A stretch of DNA of 6,991 nucleotides from Candidatus Methanoprimaticola hominis (lineage in GTDB: Archaea > Thermoplasmatota > Thermoplasmata > Methanomassiliicoccales > Methanomethylophilaceae). The notes below the pieces were generated by a model. The model saw only the letters and a program-made list of their open reading frames with translations, did not search any database and was not told the DNA's origin. A program made the translations under genes and the position numbers. Below, one piece after another: positions 1 through 6,000 of the stretch (the first letter of the stretch is position 1; the number at the start of each line of letters is the position of its first letter). The stretch is taken from assembly GCA_006954465.1 (NCBI GenBank), contig LVVU01000058.1, positions 1-6,991 on the forward strand, written 5' to 3'.

Positions 1-1469
1 GGGATGTTCAACGCGCCCTCGACATGGCCTTCGGAGAACTCCTTCGGCGTGCGGACGTCCACGAACAGCTCTCCGTCGGAGACCATATCGTCCAGTTCGT
101 TCCAGTGATACTGCTCGATGAGCCCGGACATCAGGTTGCATGCGACGAACCCCGCATAGTTCACGGGATCCTTCGCCGACGAATACGGAGGAGCGTAGGA
201 GAGCTCCAGTTCGGCCAGATCCTCGACGGTCATGCCTGCGCGTATGGCCGTGGAGACGACGTCGATGCGCTTGTCGACCCCCTCGTACCCCACGATCTGC
301 GCCCCCAGGACCGTTCCGGTCACGGGATCGAACAGGGTCTTCACAGACATGTTCCTAGCACCGGGATAGTACGTGGCATGGGATGCGGAATAAGTGTACA
401 CCTTATCGAAATCCACTCCGAGGGCCGAAGCCTGCTTCTCGGTCAGACCTGCGGTGCCGACGGTCATATCGAACACCTTGATCACCGAAGCCCCTATCGA
501 TCCGCGGTACTCGGAATCGCCTCCTGCGATGTTGTCCGCGGCGATCCTCCCCTGCTTGTTCGCAGGACCCGCCAGAGCGATGTTGGCAGGCTGGTCGGTG
601 ACGAAATTCTCCACCTGGACGGCATCCCCCACGGCGTAGATGTTAGGATCCGACGTCCTCATATGGGGATCGACGACGATGGATCCCTTGACCCCCAGCT
701 CCAGGCCGGCATCCTTCGCCAGAGACGTGTCCGGAACCACGCCGAGCGCGATGACCGCCATATCCGCGGCGATCGTCCGTCCGGATGCCAGACGGATCCG
801 GAGATCCTCTCCCGCGTCGATGCCTTCCAGAGCATCGGAGAGTATGAGACGGACCCCTTTGGAACGGAGATGGTGGTGGACGTCGGCCGCCATCTCGGTG
901 TCCAACTGTGGCAGGACGTGTCCCGACCTCTGGATGACGGTGACGTCGATGCCACGGTCGATGAGGTTCTCCGCGGCCTCCAGACCTATGTATCCCGCAC
1001 CGCAGACGACCGCCTTGGCAGGATGGACGTCATCGATGAACCTGCTCATCCCCAAAGCATCCTCCACCGTGCGCATTGTCATGATGCGCGGATCGCCCAT
1101 GGGCACCGAATCCGGGATGATCGGACGGGCGCCTGGCGAGAGGATCAGCTTGTCATAGCCCTCCTCGTATTCGGATCCATCCACCGTGCTGCGGACGATG
1201 ACCTTCCTGGCCGAACGATCGATGGAGACCACCTCGCTCCTCACACGCACATCGACATCGAATCTGGAGGAGAACGATCCGGGAGTCTGAAGGGTCAGTT
1301 TCGCCTTGTCCTTTATCGTTCCTCCGACGTAGTATGGAAGTCCGCAATTGGCGTACGAAACATATCCTGTGCGCTCGAGGATCACGAGCTCCGCATCCTC
1401 GTCCAGCCTCCTCAACCTAGCCGCGGCCGATGCTCCTCCGGCCACCCCTCCGACTATGACTACCTTCAT
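1..1469 (-). CDS. CoA-disulfide reductase with C-terminal rhodanese domain (3' end outside window)
   Basis: This is a FAD-dependent pyridine nucleotide-disulfide oxidoreductase of the CoA-disulfide/persulfide reductase family; 489 residues are visible. Residues 6-12 hold the N-terminal FAD-binding glycine motif (GGVAGG). Cys42 lies in YANCGLPYY, the single active-site cysteine of this family, which forms a mixed disulfide with CoA. A second glycine motif, CGAGYIGLE (156-164), binds NAD(P)H, and IYAVGDA (277-283) is the second FAD motif. Tyr367/368 and Tyr425 fit the conserved tyrosines of the dimer active site. From about residue 455 a rhodanese domain begins, with DVRTPKEF and GHVEGALNI typical of its start; its catalytic cysteine would lie beyond the left edge. 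Known relatives reduce CoA disulfide, CoA persulfide or polysulfide, and the rhodanese fusion favours a persulfide role. Substrate and cofactor preference (NADH or NADPH) are not settled here; Gln180-Arg181 at the end of the second beta strand might favour NADPH. The start is the ATG at 1469, just before the FAD motif. Confidence 0.93.
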   Translation of the reverse strand, partial: MKVVIVGGVAGGASAAARLRRLDEDAELVILERTGYVSYANCGLPYYVGGTIKDKAKLTLQTPGSFSSRFDVDVRVRSEVVSIDRSARKVIVRSTVDGSEYEEGYDKLILSPGARPIIPDSVPMGDPRIMTMRTVEDALGMSRFIDDVHPAKAVVCGAGYIGLEAAENLIDRGIDVTVIQRSGHVLPQLDTEMAADVHHHLRSKGVRLILSDALEGIDAGEDLRIRLASGRTIAADMAVIALGVVPDTSLAKDAGLELGVKGSIVVDPHMRTSDPNIYAVGDAVQVENFVTDQPANIALAGPANKQGRIAADNIAGGDSEYRGSIGASVIKVFDMTVGTAGLTEKQASALGVDFDKVYTYSASHATYYPGARNMSVKTLFDPVTGTVLGAQIVGYEGVDKRIDVVSTAIRAGMTVEDLAELELSYAPPYSSAKDPVNYAGFVACNLMSGLIEQYHWNELDDMVSDGELFVDVRTPKEFSEGHVEGALNI

Positions 1470-1532
1470 GGAAACACCCGTTTTTACAATATAGTTTTCA
1501 AAAGCAATTTGACAATGCAGAATCGATATCCA
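1470..1532 (-). promoter_or_regulatory. A+T-rich gap, possible own promoter of the reductase gene
   Basis: The 63 bp between the glycerol kinase stop and the reductase start are much more A+T-rich than the flanking genes. On the minus strand they contain TTTTGAAAA (1495-1503), followed by CTATATTG (1487-1494). The first is about 30 bp from the ATG, the spacing expected of a TATA element for a leaderless or very short-leader message. The second looks more like a TATA box but is only about 21 bp away. A weak GGGTG at 1476-1480 is the only Shine-Dalgarno-like sequence. The reductase may therefore be transcribed separately from the upstream ATPase-kinase pair, but this is uncertain. Confidence 0.3.
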
Positions 1533-3044
1533 TCATCGTTCCAACTTGCTTCCGCATATGCGGGACCATGCCTTGGCGCATTCGACGGCCTTTGACCATT
1601 CGCCTATCCTTCTGCGACGCTCCCCGTCAGCCATATCTGGAAGGAACTCGCGATCGAGGCTCCAGTTGCGTTTCAGCTCCTCGACATCATTCCAGAAACC
1701 GATGGTCAGACCGGCTTCGTATGCGGCACCCAATGCGGTAGCTTCGATGACCTTCGGCCTGACCACGCGTATGCCGGTGATGTCCGCCAGGAACTGGCAT
1801 AGGAAGTTGTTGGCGCTCGCACCCCCGTCCACACGGATCGATCCGGTGACCTTGCCGAAGTCCGCATACATGGCATTCACGACATCGTATGCCTGAAACG
1901 CTATCGATTCCAATGCTGCTCTGGCCATATGATTCCTGTTGGTGCCTCTGGTCAACCCCATGATCATCCCGCGGGCCCCTTGGTCCCAATGCGGTGCCCC
2001 GAGTCCTGTGAAAGCAGGGACGATCATGCATCCGTCCGTATCGGGGACGCTCTCCGCCATGCGCTCGGTCTCCGCCGAAGCCTCGACGATCTGGAGCTCG
2101 TCCCGAAGCCATTGGATGGCGGCGCCTGCGATGTAGATCGAGCCTTCGACGGCGTATGTCGTGCATCCTCCTGCGGAACGTGCGACTGTGGTGAGCAACC
2201 CGTTCTCGGACAGTTCCGGTTCGGTGCCGATGTTCATCAGCAGGAACCCGCCAGTTCCGAATGTGACCTTGACGTCGCCCTCCCCCAGGCAATGCTGTCC
2301 GAACAGCGCTGCCTGCTGATCGCCCATCGATGCGGCGATAGGGGCATCGAGTCCTGCGACCCCGGGGTCGGTGCGCCCGAAGACATGCCCTGTCGGGTAC
2401 ACATCGGGCAGGATGCCGCGAGGTATTCCGACGATCTCCAGAAGACGGTCGTCCCACTCCAGGGACGAGATGTTGAACAGCATCGTGCGCGATGCGTTGG
2501 AACGGTCGGTGGCGTGCATCCTCCCGCCTGTGAGATTCCATATTATCCATGAGTCGACGGTCCCTGCCAGCGCCCTTCCGGAATCCACGGCGTCCCTGAC
2601 GCCCGGGACGTTGTCCATCATCCATCTGAACTTTGTGCCCGTGAAATACGGATCGATGTGCAATCCGGTGCGACGGAACACCTCGTCGTCCAGACCCTCG
2701 GAGATCATGGAATCGCAGAACGGCCCCGTTCTCCTGTCCTGCCATACTATCGCATTGCATAGAGGACTGCCGGTCCGACGGTCCCACATGATGGCGGTCT
2801 CCCTCTGATTGGTGATGGCGACCGCCAGGCAATCGGAACCATCGATACCGGGACGGGAAAGCACCTCATGCATGGTAGTCATGCAGAGATCCCTGATCTC
2901 GGACGGGTCGTGCTCGACCATCCCCGGACCGGGATATATCTGCCTCAGCTGCCTCTGGGAGACCGCCAGCACCTCCCCTCCGTGGCCGAAGAGCATCGTA
3001 CGGACGCTTGTGGTCCCGGCATCGATGGAGAGGATGAATCCCAT
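1533..3044 (-). CDS. glpK: Glycerol kinase (FGGY family)
   Basis: This enzyme phosphorylates glycerol with ATP to sn-glycerol 3-phosphate in the cytoplasm, the entry step of glycerol use. The 503-residue protein is full length for the family and aligns end to end with E. coli GlpK from memory. Landmarks are the phosphate-binding DAGTTS (8-13), ITNQRET (77-83) with the glycerol ligands Arg81-Glu82, Trp101, DPYFTGTK (131-138) with Tyr133, NASRTMLFNI, and GDQQAALFGQ (241-250) with catalytic base Asp242. C-terminal landmarks are FTGLGAPHWD, the ATP-site RVDGGASANNFL, and EATALGAAYEAGL. Position 9 is Ala where bacterial enzymes usually have Gln. The E. coli fructose-bisphosphate loop (GGKGGTR) is not conserved. 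The ATG at 3044 puts the family motif at the usual distance; a GTG at 3050 would add two residues. The start lies 2 nt after the stop of the ATPase gene, so the two are probably co-transcribed. No glycerol facilitator or glycerol-3-phosphate dehydrogenase lies in the window. Confidence 0.96.
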   Translation of the reverse strand: MGFILSIDAGTTSVRTMLFGHGGEVLAVSQRQLRQIYPGPGMVEHDPSEIRDLCMTTMHEVLSRPGIDGSDCLAVAITNQRETAIMWDRRTGSPLCNAIVWQDRRTGPFCDSMISEGLDDEVFRRTGLHIDPYFTGTKFRWMMDNVPGVRDAVDSGRALAGTVDSWIIWNLTGGRMHATDRSNASRTMLFNISSLEWDDRLLEIVGIPRGILPDVYPTGHVFGRTDPGVAGLDAPIAASMGDQQAALFGQHCLGEGDVKVTFGTGGFLLMNIGTEPELSENGLLTTVARSAGGCTTYAVEGSIYIAGAAIQWLRDELQIVEASAETERMAESVPDTDGCMIVPAFTGLGAPHWDQGARGMIMGLTRGTNRNHMARAALESIAFQAYDVVNAMYADFGKVTGSIRVDGGASANNFLCQFLADITGIRVVRPKVIEATALGAAYEAGLTIGFWNDVEELKRNWSLDREFLPDMADGERRRRIGEWSKAVECAKAWSRICGSKLER

Positions 3045-3046
3045 GC

Positions 3047-4369
3047 TCACACTTCGTAGATGTCGTCCAGGGTCAGCAGCGAAGCATCGCCGCCGTTGCC
3101 CACCGCCTTCTTCAATTCGGGAGTGAATCCAACGCCCGAGAAGAGCACATACATCTTGTTGGAGCCCTCCACCTTCCTGGCGCGCTCCACCAGCTCGTCC
3201 ATGTCGTGCTTGCCGAACGGATCACCGTAGAGCCTGCACCTGGCGACGATCGTACGTGCTCTTCCGTCTATCATCACGGATGCGACGAAATCGATGACCG
3301 TATCGACGGTGTCGTCCTTCCTGCGGAGCTTCCCGATGAACCTGTAGTCGTACTTCTGCGTCACATACTCCATGCAGACGGCCTTGAATCCGCGCTCCAT
3401 GTATGCGGTGATATCGCCGCGAGCAGCCTCGTAGGCTCCACTCGACGATTCGAACTCGACCATGTGCGTATAGCGGTAGACGACCTGGTAGTAGAATCTC
3501 AGGATGTTGCTGTTCATCGAGTAGACGGATCTGCGGGAGATGCCCGAGGAGACCTCCTTCTGGAGGATCCCCTTGTGCTCCATATCGTCGACCAGCTTGG
3601 AGCAGTACGAGGATGCGAGCTGGGTGCGCACCGATATCTCGCGGGTGCTCTCGGCCCCTCTGGCCATCGCGGCCAGGACCTTGGTGCAACCGTCGAACGC
3701 CAGCACCTCGGACGAGATCATGCCCTCCACCTCCAGCGAGAAGACGGACATGTGATCGAACATCTGGGTGCGGATGACCTCTTCCGGATCGGTATCGCCT
3801 ATGAGATGATGGTATGCGGGCGTGCCCCCGACCATGGCGAATGCCTGGAGCTGCTGCATCGAGGTATAGTTGGGATGGAAGCCTTTGCAGTCGAGATAGC
3901 TCATGGGCTTCAGCTCCAGGGTGTAGTAGAAGCGACCGAACATGGAGTTGTCGTTGTCGCACACGACCAGGAGGATCTTGGTCCCTCCCATCTCCCTGTT
4001 CATGAAGTTGCGGATATACGCTCCGACCTCCTCGAAGTTGGATGTGAGGTCGCCGAGCCTGTCGATTATGACGACGACCTTCTTCTTCCCGCAGATCTGC
4101 TTGATGCGGGGGAACAGGTCGAGGAGATCGGAGATCCTCTCCTTCTTGCCGCTGAATATGCTCAGAGCACGGTTGATCTCCTCCAGATTGTCGGAACGGA
4201 GGCCCGCCGTGCCTGTGATGTAGATGTGGTCCTTGTCCTTCACGAACTCGCGCAGGAGCGTGGTCTTGCCCAGATGACGGCGCCCGCATACAGCACACGA
4301 CATGGGCACCTTGTCCCACAGGTCGTTGAGGAAGGCCAACTCCTTCGAACGTCCTACACATCCATCCAT
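3047..4369 (-). CDS. Archaeal AAA ATPase with DUF234-type C-terminal domain, active sites degraded
   Basis: This 440-residue protein has the layout of the archaeal ATPase family (PF01637) with a C-terminal DUF234/nuclease-like part; the cellular role of this family is largely unknown. It starts with VGRSKELAFLNDLW, followed by a Walker A loop GRRHLGKT (29-36). Walker B is VVVIIDRLGDL (98-108): Asp103 is kept, but the following residue is Arg where the family has Glu. The usual sensor GSS is CDND (137-140). A winged-helix segment follows at about 225-285, then the DUF234-like ILRFYYQVVYRY (289-300). The last part resembles the PD-(D/E)XK-like tail, but the expected ECK is RCR (377-379) after Asp360. 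I infer that ATP may bind while hydrolysis and nuclease activity are weak or absent. An in-frame ATG far upstream (4507) would add a tail unlike the family and would lie upstream of the TATA box, so I chose 4369, about 27 bp from that box. The gene immediately precedes glpK. Confidence 0.88.
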   Translation of the reverse strand: MDGCVGRSKELAFLNDLWDKVPMSCAVCGRRHLGKTTLLREFVKDKDHIYITGTAGLRSDNLEEINRALSIFSGKKERISDLLDLFPRIKQICGKKKVVVIIDRLGDLTSNFEEVGAYIRNFMNREMGGTKILLVVCDNDNSMFGRFYYTLELKPMSYLDCKGFHPNYTSMQQLQAFAMVGGTPAYHHLIGDTDPEEVIRTQMFDHMSVFSLEVEGMISSEVLAFDGCTKVLAAMARGAESTREISVRTQLASSYCSKLVDDMEHKGILQKEVSSGISRRSVYSMNSNILRFYYQVVYRYTHMVEFESSSGAYEAARGDITAYMERGFKAVCMEYVTQKYDYRFIGKLRRKDDTVDTVIDFVASVMIDGRARTIVARCRLYGDPFGKHDMDELVERARKVEGSNKMYVLFSGVGFTPELKKAVGNGGDASLLTLDDIYEV

Positions 4370-4391
4370 GATATCATGTATGCACTTTGAC

Positions 4392-4399
4392 TTTATAAA
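4392..4399 (-). promoter_or_regulatory. TATA box of the ATPase-glpK transcript
   Basis: TTTATAAA lies on the minus strand, centred about 27 bp upstream of the ATG at 4369. An archaeal TATA box is normally centred about 26-27 bp before the transcription start, so the message would begin at or within a few bases of the start codon. No Shine-Dalgarno sequence precedes this ATG, which agrees with leaderless translation. This box is the main reason for preferring the 4369 start over longer forms. Confidence 0.65.
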
Positions 4400-4513
4400 C
4401 GCAGTTAAACGGAGGGCTGGCACATTGATCTTCCGAATGATTCCCATACGCTCTCGCGGATACCATGCATCCTGCTCGGGACACGCACCATTACCTATTA
4501 TGTACAAATAGAG

Positions 4514-4537
4514 ATAATTTAGTCGTGCCTAAATTAT
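4514..4537. promoter_or_regulatory. Putative operator O1: perfect 9-bp inverted repeat
   Basis: ATAATTTAG (4514-4522) and CTAAATTAT (4529-4537) are exact reverse complements separated by TCGTGC. The core, TTAG-N6-CTAA (4519-4532), recurs at 4547-4560. The right arm overlaps the flavodoxin TATA box, so a bound protein would compete with TBP. The same TTAG-N6-CTAA arrangement is contained twice, overlapping, in the 19-bp DtxR/IdeR iron box known from actinobacteria. That makes a DtxR-family metal regulator the best guess, but the regulator itself is not in the window. Confidence 0.6.
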
Positions 4538-4542
4538 AAATA
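4534..4542 (+). promoter_or_regulatory. TATA box of the flavodoxin gene
   Basis: TTATAAATA is centred about 30 bp before the flavodoxin ATG at 4568. Transcription should begin around 4564-4567, giving a leader of only a few bases. No Shine-Dalgarno sequence is present. The box lies between two TTAG-N6-CTAA dyads and shares four bases with the right arm of the first. Confidence 0.65.
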
Positions 4543-4546
4543 CGAA

Positions 4547-4560
4547 TTAGGCATTCCTAA
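4547..4560. promoter_or_regulatory. Putative operator O2: TTAGG-N4-CCTAA dyad
   Basis: TTAGG and CCTAA form 5-bp inverted arms around CATT, between the TATA box and the expected transcription start. The site repeats the TTAG-N6-CTAA core of O1 with a core-to-core offset of 28 bp, and the two share the longer right arm CCTAAATT. A protein bound here would block polymerase, which suggests repression. Confidence 0.55.
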
Positions 4561-4567
4561 ATTCAGC

Positions 4568-4990
4568 ATGACAGACATTGCGATCGTCTACTGGAGCGGA
4601 ACGGGGAACACCGAAGCCATGGCCAATCTGGTCGCGGAAGGGATCAAGGATGCGGGCAAGGATGTGGACATCATCAGCGCGGAGAGCTTCTCCGCGGCAG
4701 ACATGTCGAGATACACGAGACTGGCCTTCGGATGCCCCTCGATGGGTGACGAGGTCCTCGAGGAGGAGGTCTTCGAACCCATGTTCGCAGAGATCGAGGG
4801 ATCCCTCGGCGGCAAGACCGTCGGACTCTTCGGCTCCTACGGATGGGGAGACGGCCAGTGGATGAGGGATTGGGTCGACAGATGCAGGGCCGATGGTGCG
4901 GATGTCGTGGGGGATGTCATCGCCAACGAGTATCCCGGCGACGCAGAGTCGGAGGACTGCAGAGCACTGGGGGCGAAGGTGGCGGCATGA
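4568..4990 (+). CDS. Flavodoxin, short-chain clostridial type
   Basis: This small FMN protein carries low-potential electrons in the cytoplasm and commonly substitutes for ferredoxin when iron is short. The 140-residue length is that of short-chain flavodoxins. YWSGTGNTEAMA (8-19) is the phosphate-binding loop for FMN. GCPSMGDEVLEEEVFEP matches the first isoalloxazine-contacting loop, and FGSYGWGDGQWMRDW carries the conserved aromatic stretch with the stacking tryptophan. From memory, the match to Clostridium beijerinckii and Megasphaera elsdenii flavodoxins is close over the whole length. The start is fixed by the MTDIAIVYWSGTGNTE context and by the TATA box about 30 bp upstream. The stop overlaps the start of a 38-residue ORF. 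The dyads around the promoter suggest metal- or redox-dependent control. Its physiological partners cannot be identified from this window. Confidence 0.95.
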   Translation: MTDIAIVYWSGTGNTEAMANLVAEGIKDAGKDVDIISAESFSAADMSRYTRLAFGCPSMGDEVLEEEVFEPMFAEIEGSLGGKTVGLFGSYGWGDGQWMRDWVDRCRADGADVVGDVIANEYPGDAESEDCRALGAKVAA

Positions 4991-5103
4991 TTCTCGGAAT
5001 CAAAGGACTCGCCAGAGGGCTGGTATCGATCTACGACGATCCGTTCCTGCCCGAGATCCTAGATGAAGACAACGAGGAGGTGGATCTCAAGGGAATGATC
5101 TGA
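4987..5103 (+). CDS. 38-residue hypothetical protein translationally coupled to flavodoxin
   Basis: I do not recognise this small ORF. Its ATG overlaps the flavodoxin TGA as ATGA, the classic layout of translational coupling, and it ends 81 bp before the convergent amidase stop. The N-terminal half (about 1-15, ILGIKGLARGLVSIY) is basic and could form a short amphipathic helix. The C-terminal half (DDPFLPEILDEDNEEVDL) is strongly acidic. There are no cysteines, so it is not itself an iron-sulfur or thiol protein, and no membrane span is evident. It fills the space left before the inverted repeat at 5130. It might be an accessory or partner peptide of the flavodoxin. The same frame stays open farther upstream inside the flavodoxin gene, but that extension is probably a shadow. 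Confidence 0.5.
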   Translation: MILGIKGLARGLVSIYDDPFLPEILDEDNEEVDLKGMI

Positions 5104-5110
5104 CCGATAT

Positions 5111-5130
5111 CGAGTAACTCGAGTCACTTG
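5111..5130. repeat. Imperfect 20-bp palindrome centred on ACTCGAGT
   Basis: The stretch reads CGAGTAACTCGAGTCACTTG and matches its own reverse complement at 16 of 20 positions, with a perfect 8-bp core (5117-5124). It lies just after the 38-residue ORF and immediately before the larger GC-rich inverted repeat. It may be part of a 3' RNA structure or a protein site; nothing distinguishes these. Confidence 0.35.
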
Positions 5131-5169
5131 CCCGACCGGAACGAAGACCATAGTATTCCCCGGTCGGGC
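5130..5169. terminator. Perfect 10-bp GC-rich inverted repeat between convergent genes
   Basis: GCCCGACCGG (5130-5139) and CCGGTCGGGC (5160-5169) are exact reverse complements around a 20-nt loop. The hairpin lies between the stop of the small + strand ORF (5103) and the stop of the - strand amidase (5185), so it could serve both transcripts as a 3' structure. It lacks the T-run usual for intrinsic termination in archaea, so an RNA-stabilising or protein-binding role is equally possible. Confidence 0.4.
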
Positions 5170-5184
5170 GCCTACCAACATCCT

Positions 5185-6000
5185 TCACAGCTTCTCGCTC
5201 AACCTCGAATAGAGTTCCGGACGCCTCTTGTCCAGGAAGTACACGTCGCGCATGGACTCGTAATGGCCCCTGCGTATCCTATCCATCTGCGATGGATCGA
5301 GGTCCACCGTCAAGGTGCATTCACCCGTTGCGGAGCCCATGAGGAATCCGCGGACATCGTAGGCCGCGGCACCCCCGCCGAGATCCGTCCCGAATCCGTT
5401 GTCTCCGAATGCGTTGCATGCACCGACGAACACTGTGTTGTCATACGCCCTCGCAGGCAGGAACCTGTCCCATGAGGACTGCCTCCTCTCGCCTCCGAGT
5501 CCGGATGCGAACGGCATCAGGATGATGTCCGCGCCCTTCAGAGCATAGGTGCCGGCGATCTCCGGGAAATGGGCCTCCCAGCATATCGAGATACCCACCT
5601 TCGCCTTCGAAGTCTCTATCACAGGGAACCCGTCGCCGGCCGTCATGACGCCGACCTCCCTCTCGCCCAGATGCGTCTTGGAGTAGGAGCCGACGATCCT
5701 CCCGCCCTCGGCGATGGCCTGCGTTATGCGATGCTTATCATCCACATAGCCGAAGCATATCGCGATGTCCTGATCCGCGGACATGTCTATCACCGCGGAG
5801 ATGTGCGGATCGTCCTCCGTCACAGCCTGGTCGTAGCTCGACGGCATAGCGTATCCGGACAGGGACAGCTCTGGGAAGCAGACCAGATCCGCATCCTTCG
5901 ATGCGGCTTCCGTGCTGACCCTTTTTATCGTGTCGAGATTGCGATCGAACTCCCCGACACGGGAACCGACCGAAGCCATGCACAGGCGCATCTCACGCAT
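5185..6000 (-). CDS. Carbon-nitrogen hydrolase (nitrilase superfamily amidase)
   Basis: The 271-residue cytoplasmic enzyme belongs to the nitrilase/amidase superfamily, which hydrolyses non-peptide C-N bonds, usually amides or N-carbamoyl groups. The catalytic Glu-Lys-Cys triad is visible: Glu44 in [10 protein letters not shown], Lys108 in [11 protein letters not shown], and Cys140 in [13 protein letters not shown]. Further family marks are [37 protein letters not shown], and the tail [11 protein letters not shown]. It resembles N-carbamoylputrescine amidase or omega-amidase relatives, but the substrate cannot be named. The ATG at 6000 overlaps the stop of the upstream acetyltransferase gene by 8 bp. 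A second ATG at 5991 (MRLCMASVG) gives a start closer to the family norm and is an equal candidate. No strong Shine-Dalgarno precedes either. The overlap argues for one transcript and coupled translation with the acetyltransferase. Confidence 0.93.
   Translation of the reverse strand: MREMRLCMASVGSRVGEFDRNLDTIKRVSTEAASKDADLVCFPELSLSGYAMPSSYDQAVTEDDPHISAVIDMSADQDIAICFGYVDDKHRITQAIAEGGRIVGSYSKTHLGEREVGVMTAGDGFPVIETSKAKVGISICWEAHFPEIAGTYALKGADIILMPFASGLGGERRQSSWDRFLPARAYDNTVFVGACNAFGDNGFGTDLGGGAAAYDVRGFLMGSATGECTLTVDLDPSQMDRIRRGHYESMRDVYFLDKRRPELYSRLSEKL

Noticed and set aside
24..1595. Very long open frame on the + strand opposite the reductase gene
   Set aside because: It is a shadow of the minus-strand reductase, a product of G+C-rich codon bias. 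Its translation shows no domain, while the minus frame carries every family motif.
3206..4390. Long + strand open frame opposite the ATPase gene
   Set aside because: Antisense shadow; the minus frame has Walker A, the winged helix and the DUF234-like region, and the + frame has only low-complexity acidic and basic residues.
4370..4507. 46-residue N-terminal extension of the ATPase to an upstream ATG
   Set aside because: It would place the start upstream of the TATA box, and the family normally begins right at the VGR-KEL motif.
4495..4511. Near-palindrome CTATTATGTACAAATAG in the divergent promoter
   Set aside because: Arms are short and offset by one base, it has no second copy, and A+T-rich DNA gives such matches easily.
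4843..5103. Longer form of the small ORF starting inside the flavodoxin gene
   Set aside because: The extra part overlaps flavodoxin in another frame and is Arg/Gly-rich, typical of a shadow; the ATGA overlap gives a natural start at 4987.
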